Program-made: the position numbers and the translations under genes
DNA from: Emmonsiellopsis sp. PD_33
Taxonomy: Eukaryota > Ascomycota > Eurotiomycetes > Onygenales > Ajellomycetaceae
Length of the DNA stretch: 15,082 bases
Direction of reading: 5' to 3'
Assembly (NCBI GenBank): GCA_032988165.1
Contig: JANTQF010000538.1
Coordinates: 1-15,082, forward strand
Notes under the pieces: model-generated
Told to the model about the DNA's origin: nothing
What the model saw: the letters and a program-made list of their open reading frames with translations, nothing else
Database searches by the model: none
Shown here: positions 1 through 8,742 of the stretch, piece by piece
Layout of the letters: the number at the start of each line of letters is the position of its first letter
Position numbering within the stretch: the stretch's first letter is position 1

Positions 1-96
1 CTCTGATGCGCATGCTTGTATTTTTTTTTCACACAAACACCGCCACACTATACTCTCCCCGGAGGCCTGGTTCCTCACCCTTGTCTTCCCCCACTT

Positions 97-116
97 CCCC
101 CCCCCCCCCCCCCCCC
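97..116. repeat. Homopolymer C20 tract
   Basis: Twenty consecutive C residues lie within a C/T-rich stretch (about 71-118). The length of such a run is prone to polymerase slippage and sequencing error, so the exact count is uncertain. It lies outside any gene. Confidence 0.95.
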
Positions 117-428
117 ATCTTACATACATACAAGATTATTGCATGTTATTTTATTTCAAGTTGGGTCAAGTTAGTTTAGTTAGTTAGTTTGACAAAATGA
201 AATATCAACCAGGTCGCTAAGAAGAAAAAGAAGACACAAGAATAATTCACTGAGAATCATTTGGCGGCTTTCTTTATATATGTATCAATCTGTGTCCAGA
301 GACGATATATTTCCCCACCTCATCCATGTTATGTCTTGCTAGGTCTGGTAGTGGTGTCCTTTGCCAGGTTTTGTGCGTGAGCTTCGTGGGAGGGCAGGGA
401 ACTATAGATGAATCTTAAAAGTATATCA

Positions 429-434
429 TTTATT
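429..434 (-). terminator. Candidate polyadenylation signal (AATAAA) for the GT32 gene
   Basis: On the minus strand this reads AATAAA. It is about 205 nt past the glycosyltransferase stop codon, in an A/T-rich stretch typical of fungal 3' ends. Fungal polyadenylation signals are degenerate, so this is a plausible site and not a proven one. Confidence 0.4.
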
Positions 435-637
435 CTATTATTATAAAGTAAATATAATGGATGTCTGTTATCCCTTATTATACAAAGACAATATCCCTAA
501 CCAAACCCCATACACATCATAATTGGATACAACAAACCCGTGTTTTAGTATATATATATATTCGCACCACCCCCTTTGCCTCCCTAAAAACACCCTAACC
601 AGCTCCAGGCCCGTAACATGTATTCCTCACTTATATA

Positions 638-740
638 TCAGTCACCCCCCTTCTCCTTCGCCATCTTCGCCTCCATCTCCTCCTCCATCTTCTTCTTCGC
701 CGCCTCCTCCGCCTCAATTTTTTTCCTTCGATTCTCCCTA
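638..740 (-). repeat. Triplet-biased purine-rich segment encoding the GT32 C-terminal charged tail
   Basis: The coding strand is dominated by GAG/GAA/AAG/AAA/ATG/GCG codons, producing a Lys/Glu/Ala/Met-rich tail after the catalytic domain. The complement is the CTC/CTT-rich run visible on the plus strand at about 650-715. Such tracts change length easily, so tail length may vary between strains. Confidence 0.6.
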
Positions 741-1819
741 GCCGCATCAGCCGGGCCCTTCCACGATCCATCATAATGGTGCGAAACAAGCACATCCCCC
801 TGATCCTTAGGAAACCCATTCTGCAACGCCGCAAATGCATTTCCAGGCATAACCACCACATCCCCAACAACCCTGGGCTCCTTGCCACGGGAAATATCCC
901 GATCATCGATCTTCCGCCCTAACATACGACTCAGGCTTTCAACAATGCCAAGAGTCATCTTCTTGGGCCCCGTCACGTCCACGACGTCCGAGATCATGTC
1001 CAGCGTGATCTCTGCAGGCGTAACGTGATTCTCCTCCGCGATGCCGTACAGCGTAGCAACTATCTCATCGACGACGAATTGTAAATGCCGTGAGCCTGGA
1101 CGGGCAGCGAAGACCCAATTCGTCAATTGGGAGGCAAACGAGCTCCCTTCGCCCCGCCACTCCACGTCAAATTCCAGCCCGACAACCATGCCGACTTCGA
1201 CCGTGCTGTTGGCCAGATACATCTCCGCAGGTAACCAGCCCGCCACCGGCTTCTCGCATGTGACGTCTAGGTCGCTCCAGATGCCGCCGTCCGCGAGGAG
1301 AATAAGATACCTGAGTAGATCGGCCTTTAGGATTGGTATTGAGAGCGCGTGGTAGAGGGTGACGATGTCTGGTCGTGAGGAGCCGTAGCGGGTTTGTACG
1401 TAGCTGTTTGCTGAGCCGTCGGTGAGGAGCTCATACTGGAAGGTAGGGTTTTTTTCGAGCCAGCTGGAAATGCGTTTGCGTTGTTCTTCGGTGAGGGAGT
1501 GGGTTTTGGCGGTTTGCCAGACTTTTGCGGGGATGCCGGGGATGGTGCCGGGGGGTTGGGTGGGTGGGTGTTGGTTATGTGCTTGGGTAGCAGTTGACGC
1601 AAGGGTCGATATGGGCGTGGGTGTTTGGGTATTCGGGAGGGTGATGGTGGTGGCGGCGGAGGGAGTGTATTGAGGATTGTCATTTAGCCCGCCATGGACA
1701 ATTTTGGAGGGGTGGATCCATCTTTCGGTGTTTAGGTGGAGGGCGAGGTACAGAAGACAGACCGAGAGGGCGCCAGCGAACAGGAGACGCTGCCAGGCTA
1801 TGCGGAGTGCAGTTGGCAT
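638..1819 (-). CDS. GT32 family glycosyltransferase (Och1-like, type II membrane protein)
   Basis: Uninterrupted 393-aa reading frame, ATG at 1819 and TGA at 640-638. Residues about 8-28 form one hydrophobic segment after a short basic N-terminus, as in a type II Golgi signal anchor. Residues about 45-92 are a Pro/Thr/Ser/Gln-rich stem. The catalytic core follows: IPAKVWQTAK (96-105), then LKADLLRYLILLADGGIWSD (164-183) leading into the DXD motif D183-L-D185 that binds Mn2+ and the nucleotide sugar. A late HHYDGSWK (347-354) matches the conserved end of GT32 domains. These features are typical of the glycosyltransferase sugar-binding DXD family that includes yeast Och1/Hoc1 and Sur1/Csh1. Och1-like use of GDP-mannose in the Golgi is inferred; sphingolipid mannosylation is an alternative. 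Residues about 360-391 form a Lys/Glu/Met-rich, probably helical or coiled tail. No intron is needed and the length is normal for fungal members. Confidence 0.9.
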   Translation of the reverse strand: MPTALRIAWQRLLFAGALSVCLLYLALHLNTERWIHPSKIVHGGLNDNPQYTPSAATTITLPNTQTPTPISTLASTATQAHNQHPPTQPPGTIPGIPAKVWQTAKTHSLTEEQRKRISSWLEKNPTFQYELLTDGSANSYVQTRYGSSRPDIVTLYHALSIPILKADLLRYLILLADGGIWSDLDVTCEKPVAGWLPAEMYLANSTVEVGMVVGLEFDVEWRGEGSSFASQLTNWVFAARPGSRHLQFVVDEIVATLYGIAEENHVTPAEITLDMISDVVDVTGPKKMTLGIVESLSRMLGRKIDDRDISRGKEPRVVGDVVVMPGNAFAALQNGFPKDQGDVLVSHHYDGSWKGPADAARENRRKKIEAEEAAKKKMEEEMEAKMAKEKGGD

Positions 1820-2017
1820 TTGGATAGAGGCATGCTAATCATATAATACTAGTATGATTGCTTGCCTGTCGATTGTGGCGATTCTTTTTCTTCTGGTAAA
1901 CGAGCGACTGACCAAACAGCAGTTGAGAAGAGACAAACACAGAAGATCGAAGTGATCTCTCCCTAGCAAAAAAATGAAGAGAAATGTCCGGACTGCAGCT
2001 TCCCACACAAAGAGCGG

Positions 2018-2043
2018 GAAGAAGAGAAGAAGAGAAGAAAGAG
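2018..2043 (-). promoter_or_regulatory. Pyrimidine-rich tract upstream of the GT32 start
   Basis: The plus strand is a near-perfect GAAGAGAA-type purine repeat, so the coding-direction strand is a CTTCTCTT tract about 200 nt before the glycosyltransferase ATG. Strong CT tracts just before or at the transcription start are common in filamentous fungal core promoters. It is also a microsatellite-like sequence. Confidence 0.4.
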
Positions 2044-2065
2044 CGTAGCGCAGGGGGTGCGAGGG

Positions 2066-2072
2066 TTATATA
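2066..2072 (-). promoter_or_regulatory. Candidate TATA box of the GT32 gene
   Basis: Reads TATATAA on the minus strand, about 250 nt upstream of the glycosyltransferase ATG and directly upstream of the CT tract at 2018-2043. The order TATA, CT tract, ATG fits a fungal core promoter. The same bases read TATATAAAAAA on the plus strand, so orientation rests on context alone. Confidence 0.35.
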
Positions 2073-3396
2073 AAAAAAGAATCGGCCGGCCAGCTCTACG
2101 TGGGAGAGCCCATGTATAAGAACACGCCGGGGAATAGTCAAATGAGAATTCTCCGCCGTTCTACCCTCAGCCGGCCCGGCCAACACGCTCTCTGTCTCCG
2201 TTTATCCCCCAATCCCACCCGTCCACCCCGAGAAATCACGGGAAGGGAGGGGCGTGGCGGGACAGAGCCACATCGTCTTGACAAAACCATATCATGGAAT
2301 CATTCCTCTGACGGGAACATTAAAACCTGGAAATAGGCTCGTAGGAATGGCGCCCCGGCCTTGGATTGGATTTCACCAGGGTTGAAAAATGAACCCAGAG
2401 AGTCTGATATTGTGGACGTCGTCAATGCCGGCCGAGATACGGAGTAAGGGATTCGGAATTCCCCACCGGCTAGGGAGAATCAAGTTAGCCGCCTGGTAGC
2501 CAGGCGCTAGGAGGCATCACTCGTGCAGCGTATCATCGAGCAGTGTTCTTCCCCGTGCGTGTTCGGCTGCTGGGGGGATGAGGATTGGTACAGTTTTTCC
2601 CTTGCGTGTAGGGTGCAAGGTGAGGATACGATTGGAATCAAAGATGAGGTGAGGCTGGGGGAGGATGACAAATCAGCCCTCCCATTGCATTTATCCAGGT
2701 AGGTAGGAATGTTAAGTTAGACATGCAGCCTAGGGGATAAAATAAGCAAGATGATCAACTACTAAGATTAACGAAGACCCCACTGTTCCCGATTCCTTTC
2801 ATTCCTACCCCCATGTTGAAAACAACGGTGGCCATCCTCAGACCGACATGTGTTGTCAACTACTACGAAGAAAGCAGGCCGAAACCGTACCCAGAGAGAA
2901 GGCAAAAGGATAAAACGGACCCGAAATATATTCTTTTGGTAAAACAGGAATAGATACCAGGAAACGCGAAAACAAAAACGAGAAAGCGGGAAAAAGGGAC
3001 AAGGAAAAGGAAAAAGGGGTATAAGCAATGAAGCAGAAGAAAGTATTATTTAACAAACAGAGCGGTTTTTCCCTCCTTCATATTCTCCTTTCCCCCGCAT
3101 TCATAGGCAGAAGAGATTTAGTAGAAAAGGGGATGGAGAGAAGAACCCAAGGTTTAGGAGACGCTGTACCTTCAATTGTGCAATCGAGTCCCTGGAGCAA
3201 GCAAAACACAAAAAATGCGCCGATCAAGCGAACGAGCGAACGCCTGCCGTTAGATTCATGAAATAAAATCCCCCGAATAGCGCAAAGATTTACCGCTTCC
3301 TCTCCCCCAGCAATGTTTCCTTCCTTCCTAGCCAGAAAGGAGCCCGATCCAAAAGAAGCAATGTTGGCGCACCAGCCACACTCCAACTTCCAATGT

Positions 3397-5981
3397 TCAC
3401 TCCGGCACAAAGTTAAAAACCTTTGAGCGCCTCCCAGCGTGCCCAGTTATTGCCATTTGCCCCGGCTTCCCAGACGTGACTATACTGGGAAGTCCACGTA
3501 ACCGCCTCCATCGATCCGTCTGCCGTTTCATATCAGCCGTGACCAGAAACCCGTACTTGAGCCAGAACGTGTCCCCAATTTCCCACGTGTCCGGGTCGCA
3601 GAAGTGGCCCCCGCCACGATACTTCCCGCCCCCATCACAAAAGTCAATGATCAATTCCATCTCGTCGAGGCAGCCGGGGGCATGGTAGAGGGTAAGAATG
3701 ATGGCCTCGCGCAACTGGGGGATCGGCAGCGTATCGATCCAATAGGGATGTGGGTATTTCATCTGGGCGGGTGTGGGGAGGAGAGAGGCCAGTGGGCCTG
3801 TGAACCGCGAGAGAATGGTCGGGGAAAGTGTTTTCGTGCCCGGAATGAAGAAGTCCGCATTCCACCATTTGGCGAGCGGGGGTTCACGTGGGGCAGATCG
3901 TGATGGCAGATAGTAGAAAGGTGACATTTGTTCGCCGTTGAGGCCGAAGAATTCGCACCCCTTGGGTATCCCGAAGAGCTTTTGGATTTCGCCGCCAAGG
4001 AAGAGGGTTGAGACGGCATCAGAGGATACGACGCCAAAGGTCATGTCGAGAGGGATGCGGACGCGCCAGGTATCGTAGGTGATGTTTAGTTGGGATTCGT
4101 CTGATTTTGCGGAACCCGTTGTTGAATATGCGCTATCAGAGAATCCGCCAAAATCATAGATGGTATCGGACACGTCATCCCATGATGAGCCAAACTTTGA
4201 AGGCATAAAGCTCCAGTAGTCGCTGCCTGATCTTTTTGAGGGGTTTCGGAGATACTGTTGGACGGTCTGTGGCTCTGGGGAGATTTCTAGCTCACCGGTT
4301 GGAGAAGGAAACGTTGTATTGACTTGCAGGTTGACATCGTCTAGCTCGGGAATCTGAGGTTGGATTTGCCCGCTTACGTTACCGCTGACTCGACTTAGAG
4401 CCGAATGATCGCTGTGATCATCATAGCTTTGCACGGAAGAGGAACAGGATTTCACTGCGGCTGCTAGTCGGCTGTCAGAGAAATTTTCCCATTGAGCTTC
4501 ATTTGATGAGTCGGCCAGCTCGGAATCCGTGACGACTTCGGTTTGAATTGTGGGATTTATTGATGAGAAGGGAGACAATCGAGAGGAAGGGGAAGATGAC
4601 AGCCTGAGGGATTTATCTGGTTTGTATAGTTTACCTGGAAGTCAATATGTTAGTAAAATGATAAAAAACAACTTCTTCAAAGCTCCGAATGGGGGTTGGT
4701 AATGGGAACCACACCAAATATCCGAACTGAATCAATACGGCAGGTATAAGAGGAAAATTTGTCGTCGTAAAAAGCTGGGCAAATTTTCGTTTGATACTCT
4801 TCGAGTGATCGGGGTGGAGGGATTTTCTGTCAAACTGGTTAGCCAAGTATTGAACGAGTCGCATTTATGTGCATGCCATACTCCTGTGACATATTCCAAG
4901 TCATCGCATGGTAACAAAACGTCTGACGGAGCCGAGTGTAATGAAAAATGTGTTCTCAGACGGAGAGATGTTAAATAGCCGTCGAAAATGTAGAGCTCCC
5001 ACCACGTTCTCCTCCAGCTTTCCTCATGGACAGCACATGCATCCCCAGTATTAAACTTGGAGTTATTCATGCCCAATTCCACGGCAAGGTCGATGGCAGA
5101 TGTTAGGGTCGAGCTAGCGAGGCTTGACTCTTTTGACATGTGTAGTGCAATGGCAAATAGAAGTAACGCCTGTACCATATATGCATCAGAAGTAAGGTCC
5201 CTATTAAAGAGTGCCGAATTTGCGGCGTCTCTGAAATGGGCTGTCTGCATCGCGGGGTCATGGAAGGACGCAATGTACTCAATCGCGGCTCGCAGATGTG
5301 ACAAATCATCCCGTTCAAGCTCCTCGACAAGATATTTCCGGGGAAGAATGAACGGATGGGTGAAGAAAACTCGAGAGTAAAATACATCGAGCAAATGGGC
5401 AGAGTGGATGTTTTGAGTTGGGTTTACGACAGGAAAACCTTCCAACACTTCGGCCTCTGCCACATTAGACGTCGTCGGTGGGCCACCCGTATCAAAGTGA
5501 TCTGGCACCCCTGTCATCCATTGGCGGAGTTGTGAATCTGAAAAATATACGTTAAATATGTTTATATGCCACATACTCTCGGACACAAAAGCGAGATTCC
5601 CCGGGAGCCGGGGGAGAACGTTAGGACAATAGGACAGAGAACTGATCGCTGCCAGGCTAACTCACTTGAACGCGTAGACGATATATCCTCGAGGATCGCA
5701 GATTCACCTAAAGAACCACTTTCACCGCGATCCATCTCAGATTTGTCAGATATGTCTGACAAGCGCGCAACCCTCCTCATGGTATCTCCCTTCATACTCG
5801 GACGTCGACCCCTTCGAGAGATAACAAACACGCACGGCCGGTCATCGGCGCGACACCGCGAGCATATCGGCCCACCATCGCATTTCAGATGTCGTTGACG
5901 GCAATTGGTACATGTAGTCGAGACCCTCTTCTTGGGCGATTTGGGCGACTCTAACTTCCTCTGCTTCGATCGATTCATCAC
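3397..5981 (-). CDS. Zn2Cys6 transcription regulator with a DUF3425-like C-terminus (4 exons)
   Basis: Model on the minus strand: exons 5981-5666, 5537-4882, 4826-4715 and 4634-3397; introns of 128, 55 and 80 nt. All phases agree, giving about 773 aa and TGA at 3399-3397. Intron 1 runs GTGAGT to TTTTTCAG. Intron 2 runs GTATGG to GACAG with CTAAC near its end. Intron 3 runs GTGTGG to TTCCAG with TACTAAC. Residues 24-50 hold the zinc cluster C24-X2-C27-X6-C34-X5-C40-X2-C43-X6-C50, followed by basic SRRGRRP. Residues about 154-361 resemble the front of the fungal-specific transcription factor domain: LLDVFYSRVFFTHPF, WRRTWWELYIFDGYL (280-294), PCDDLEY (315-321), IPPPRSLEEY in exon 3 and YRID-like CRIDSVRIFG at its end. 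Exon 4 encodes a Ser-rich linker, then a DUF3425-like region (about 645-730) with HPYWIDTLPIPQLRE and CDPDTWEIGDTFWLKYGFL. A nuclear DNA-binding regulator is strongly implied; targets are unknown. Confidence 0.85.
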
Positions 5982-7067
5982 GAAATGCTGTAGAATGGAC
6001 CAAGGCTAAAAAGTTGCTTGGGTGGGCCTCAGTTGGCTGGGCGGCTATCCAGAGCGCGCTGCTACTGAAACAGAGCTTATACGACCTGTAAACGTCCAAG
6101 GGGTATCGATTCAGCACTCCACAGTCACCTGCAGGCCGTCACCTTCGATGAATTTCCAGCGATGGGAGTCGGCGAACTCGAAGGCGAGATAAGTTGGGCT
6201 GTGAGGATGCGGTCGGTTGTTGGGCAATTGACGCCATGCAAGCCATTTGGTGGGGTTTGGGCTCAACGCCAAATCAGAGGGCAGCACCAAGACTCACTAT
6301 TAGCGTTAAGCGATGGGGATCGGAGAGCTGGGATTGGACAGATCACCTTTTGACCAGCGCACCAGAGATTTGAAGGAAAACGGTCAAAAGTTTCACATTG
6401 CAGACGTCGACAGCCCCAGGCTTTTGCGCGAGTCGAGTTTTGGTACTTGTTTTGGCCCCTCAAAATTTGCTGCTGATGTCAGTATATTTCTTTTGAATGT
6501 TTCATTGATGTTTGCAGAAGGGGGTTTCATGGGCTGTTCGCCTGTTAGCGCCGTGTTTTGTGCCTCAAAATGGAGGCTGGCTGGAATGTGGCGGAGACAA
6601 CTCAGAAAACAAATTCTGCCTGTGACCCCATCCTGGCTAGGGTGGCAAACTATCCCGAGAGTCAACATAATAGTCAGTAACACCTTCATAAATAGTAGCT
6701 ATGTGGTGGGTGTTGAGGTGTTATGAGGAGTTTTGGAGTTGAGATAGAAGAATCAAACAGTTGTTGACATGAAAAGAACAATGCATTCAGGCTAAGTATA
6801 CGCACTTTATGTTTCCCAGACTCATAAATTTTGATGTGATGACGTTTTATTTATCACTTTGCCTTCGACGGAAGGATAAGTGAATCGAAAATAGGGGCTT
6901 TCGGCTTCCCATCAATCCTTTCTAGACATAAGAAATCCAACAAGAACGTTAGTTAATCTCATATGTAATGGAGCTGAGCGCCATGTCAAGAACGATACTG
7001 GGAGAATTCGAACAACTGTTGGCGGTGACTACGGATCGCTGGTTATTAAAACCTCCGCGTTCATTTT
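5982..7067. other. Upstream region of the zinc-cluster gene
   Basis: This contains the promoter and 5' leader of the minus-strand regulator. I see no obvious TATA box or CT tract close to its ATG. A 137-codon plus-strand frame at 6313-6726 and a 98-codon minus-strand frame at 6393-6689 overlap each other. Neither shows a domain, signal peptide or intron signal, so both are treated as chance. The stretch 6740-7060 is A/T-rich and featureless to my eye. Confidence 0.5.
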
Positions 7068-7451
7068 ATGAGTTCCCCGGGGGTTCCTCCACCAAAGAGG
7101 CGTGGCCGTCTTTCTGAACTGTCATCGAAAACACAACGCCATGGTCTGCAGGTAGCTCGAGAGGCCTTCGTTCGGATTAAGGTGAATTGTCCTAGGGCGC
7201 CAATACTTGTACCCTACATGAACATTGGCACGCGTCGCTTTGCCAGATTTCGTGTACTTCTCACGGACGAGTGGTCATTGATATATCTAGCAACCGGGTT
7301 TCCAACCAGGCTAGTAGCCCCTTGCGAAGCCGCAGATTTCTTTGAATGGTGCCATGAATTTCGGAATGTTGACGCAACTCATACTTCGAGCCCCAGGGGA
7401 AGTATTACCAGTTGTGCCGCTATCGAATCGCAGAAAATGTATAAGAAATAA
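7068..7451 (+). CDS. Hypothetical 127-aa open frame
   Basis: Uninterrupted frame from ATG 7068 to TAA 7451, with a basic Pro/Arg/Lys-rich N-terminus (PPPKRRGRL at about residues 7-15) and a mixed, globular-looking middle (YLATGFPTRLVAPCEAADFF). I do not recognise the family. It has no signal peptide, membrane segment or known motif. There is no clear TATA box, the start context is not strong, and a frame of this length is expected by chance in about 9 kb of sparse sequence. It is listed because it is among the longest frames in this region and has an amino-acid composition that is not low-complexity. Confidence 0.2.
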   Translation: MSSPGVPPPKRRGRLSELSSKTQRHGLQVAREAFVRIKVNCPRAPILVPYMNIGTRRFARFRVLLTDEWSLIYLATGFPTRLVAPCEAADFFEWCHEFRNVDATHTSSPRGSITSCAAIESQKMYKK

Positions 7452-7523
7452 ACCATAATTGTGTGAAAGTCGCAAGATATTCCAGCGCCATTTCAGGCGC
7501 GCAACATTCACCGTGTCTCTTAT

Positions 7524-7552
7524 AGAGAGCTACCCAAAAGAGAGCTACCCAA
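7524..7552. repeat. 15-bp tandem duplication
   Basis: AGAGAGCTACCCAA occurs at 7524-7537 and again at 7539-7552, a period of 15 bp. The period is a multiple of three. In the minus-strand frame that continues past the remnant's TAG it encodes a duplicated LGSSL pentapeptide just before a TAA. Confidence 0.85.
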
Positions 7553-7675
7553 GAACACTTCCTCCGCCAAGTTGGTGCTTTCAGACTGGCTTCCATTTCT
7601 TGATGCCTGGGGTAGAGGGCTTGGGTGTTTTATCCCAATATCCAGGGTTTTTGAGCCAACCAAAGACACGATCCT

Positions 7676-8141
7676 CTATGGAGGGGCTTGGCCGTAACGA
7701 AGGCTCCAATAGAGACCATTATCAATCCTAGGAGCCCACGGGCTGGTGAATGGATCATGGATTCGGCTGCTTGCCGGAGGTTGTGGCTGTCCGGATCTGT
7801 GCTCGTAGCCTTTCCTATCGTCCCTTGTGAGAGACCATATGCATGAATATAAGTCCTGGAATTATCAGTCAGCATATAGCAATATGAAGCCATAGCAGTC
7901 CTCCAGATAGGAAATACCTGCGGGCCATTTCTAGACCACTTATCCAACTCTTGGGGCGCTATGTTCAATGGATTATTAGCTTAATAGAAAATAGTTCTCC
8001 ATCAGTATCTTCACCTGGTTTTATTTTGCGGGATTCTCCCCTTCGATAAGCGAAACGTGTTTGAAGTTGCTTTAAAAGGGAGAGGTAGCGGGAACTTCTA
8101 AGCTGCCGGCCATTCTTCCGCGACGGACCTGCTCCAGTTAT
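7676..8141 (-). pseudogene. Coding remnant with two intact introns, no start codon
   Basis: On the minus strand three open segments, 8141-8015, 7958-7918 and 7855-7676, join in phase through two classic fungal introns. The first (8014-7959, 56 nt) runs GTGAAG, AGCTAAT, CATAG. The second (7917-7856, 62 nt) runs GTATTT, GCTGAC, TTCCAG. The joined frame encodes a hydrophilic stretch, for example LLKQLQTRFAYRRGE, then APQELDKWSRNGPQDLYSC across both junctions, then RIHDPFTSPWAPRIDNGLYW, ending at TAG 7678-7676. Upstream, two in-frame TAG codons (at about 8144 and 8150) interrupt a further open stretch reaching 8354. No ATG exists in frame. If the TAG at 7676 is ignored, the frame stays open for 51 more codons to TAA at 7522. 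The best reading is the decayed C-terminal half of a gene. A live gene with one more upstream intron is possible. I cannot assign a family. Confidence 0.5.
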
Positions 8142-8442
8142 CTAGACCTATGGAGGCCTATAGAGGAGCGAGATGGGAGAAGCGGGTGTTTGAGTCCCTG
8201 ATATCCAGACAGAGTTGGTAAAATCTCCTCTAGTACTAGTAACACCGGAAGACAAAAGTTTGTCCACTTGATTCTCAAAACTTGTCTCCTCAGGGATAGA
8301 GTTGTAACAAGGAAAGTCTGAGTAAACCAAAGCGTAGTATCTTGGAGAGGTTCCTCAGGCGTTAGGCCCAGGTCTTGAATGCTGTAGTGTAGTATACTAG
8401 TACTCAGACCCGTCCAGCCAAGGGAATGACTGCGAACACTAG

Positions 8443-8742
8443 GTCGAGAAATATATCGACAACCATGTTCCACAGGCAGACCATCAAAATATCAAACGAA
8501 GAGGCCGGAATAGCAGCTTCGTGTTTCCGCCATTGCCTCCTGGGGCAGTAAAAACAGCACTTTCCACACCGTCTGCTCTGTTATCGCACTCAAAAAATGG
8601 TAGTTCGCGGAAGCCATCTTCAACCCCTCCGGCTGGGGCAATAGACAGAGCTGTTTATCCCTTTTCAAATGTGAAAGAAGACTTTGTGAGGGAGCAGTAT
8701 CAGATGAAGGGACGTTTCATGTACTGTGGGGAGATCCAGTAA
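8443..8742 (+). pseudogene. Short coding-like fragment, possible gene remnant
   Basis: Open from 8443 (just after a TAG) to TAA at 8740-8742, with no ATG near its beginning. The first two thirds are Ser/Pro-rich. The end reads VYPFSNVKEDFVREQYQMKG, which looks like real conserved protein. From memory it recalls the start of fungal HotDog-fold acyl-CoA thioesterase-like proteins, where a similar 'FVREQYRNPWG' stretch precedes the catalytic region. I could not verify this. If correct, the rest of the enzyme is missing. Chance remains a real alternative. Confidence 0.25.

Larger units (their letters stand above)
1..637. other. Intergenic region downstream of the GT32 gene
   Basis: This stretch lies 3' of the minus-strand glycosyltransferase gene and holds no convincing coding region. 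It contains a T run near 21-30, a 20-base C run at 97-116, TTAG-type short repeats around 168-190 and a (TA)n stretch near 549-562. Its right part should be the 3' untranslated region of the glycosyltransferase mRNA. A 72-codon open frame at 523-741 is a low-complexity product of the pyrimidine-rich complement of the GT32 C-terminus and was not accepted. Confidence 0.6.
1820..3396. other. Intergenic region: GT32 promoter and regulator 3' flank
   Basis: These 1.6 kb separate two minus-strand genes. The left part (1820 to about 2400) should hold the promoter and 5' leader of the glycosyltransferase. The right part should hold the 3' untranslated region of the zinc-cluster gene. Between about 2880 and 3030 the plus strand is strongly A/G-rich. 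Several 60-115-codon frames occur on both strands, but all are low-complexity, overlap each other and show no recognisable domain, so none is called. Confidence 0.6.

Noticed and set aside
1839..3410. Several 60-115-codon frames between the GT32 and regulator genes
   Set aside because: Mutually overlapping, low-complexity (Phe/Ser/Leu or Lys/Glu runs from CT or AG tracts), and located where promoter and untranslated regions are expected.
4631..4864. Separate minus-strand start (ATG 4864) for a stand-alone DUF3425 gene
   Set aside because: This frame reaches the intron-3 donor in phase 0, and splicing to exon 4 then runs into a stop. Only the zinc-cluster frame enters exon 4 correctly.
6313..6726. 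137-codon plus-strand frame upstream of the regulator
   Set aside because: No domain, signal peptide or intron; overlapped by an antisense frame of 98 codons. Its length is within chance expectation for this much sequence.
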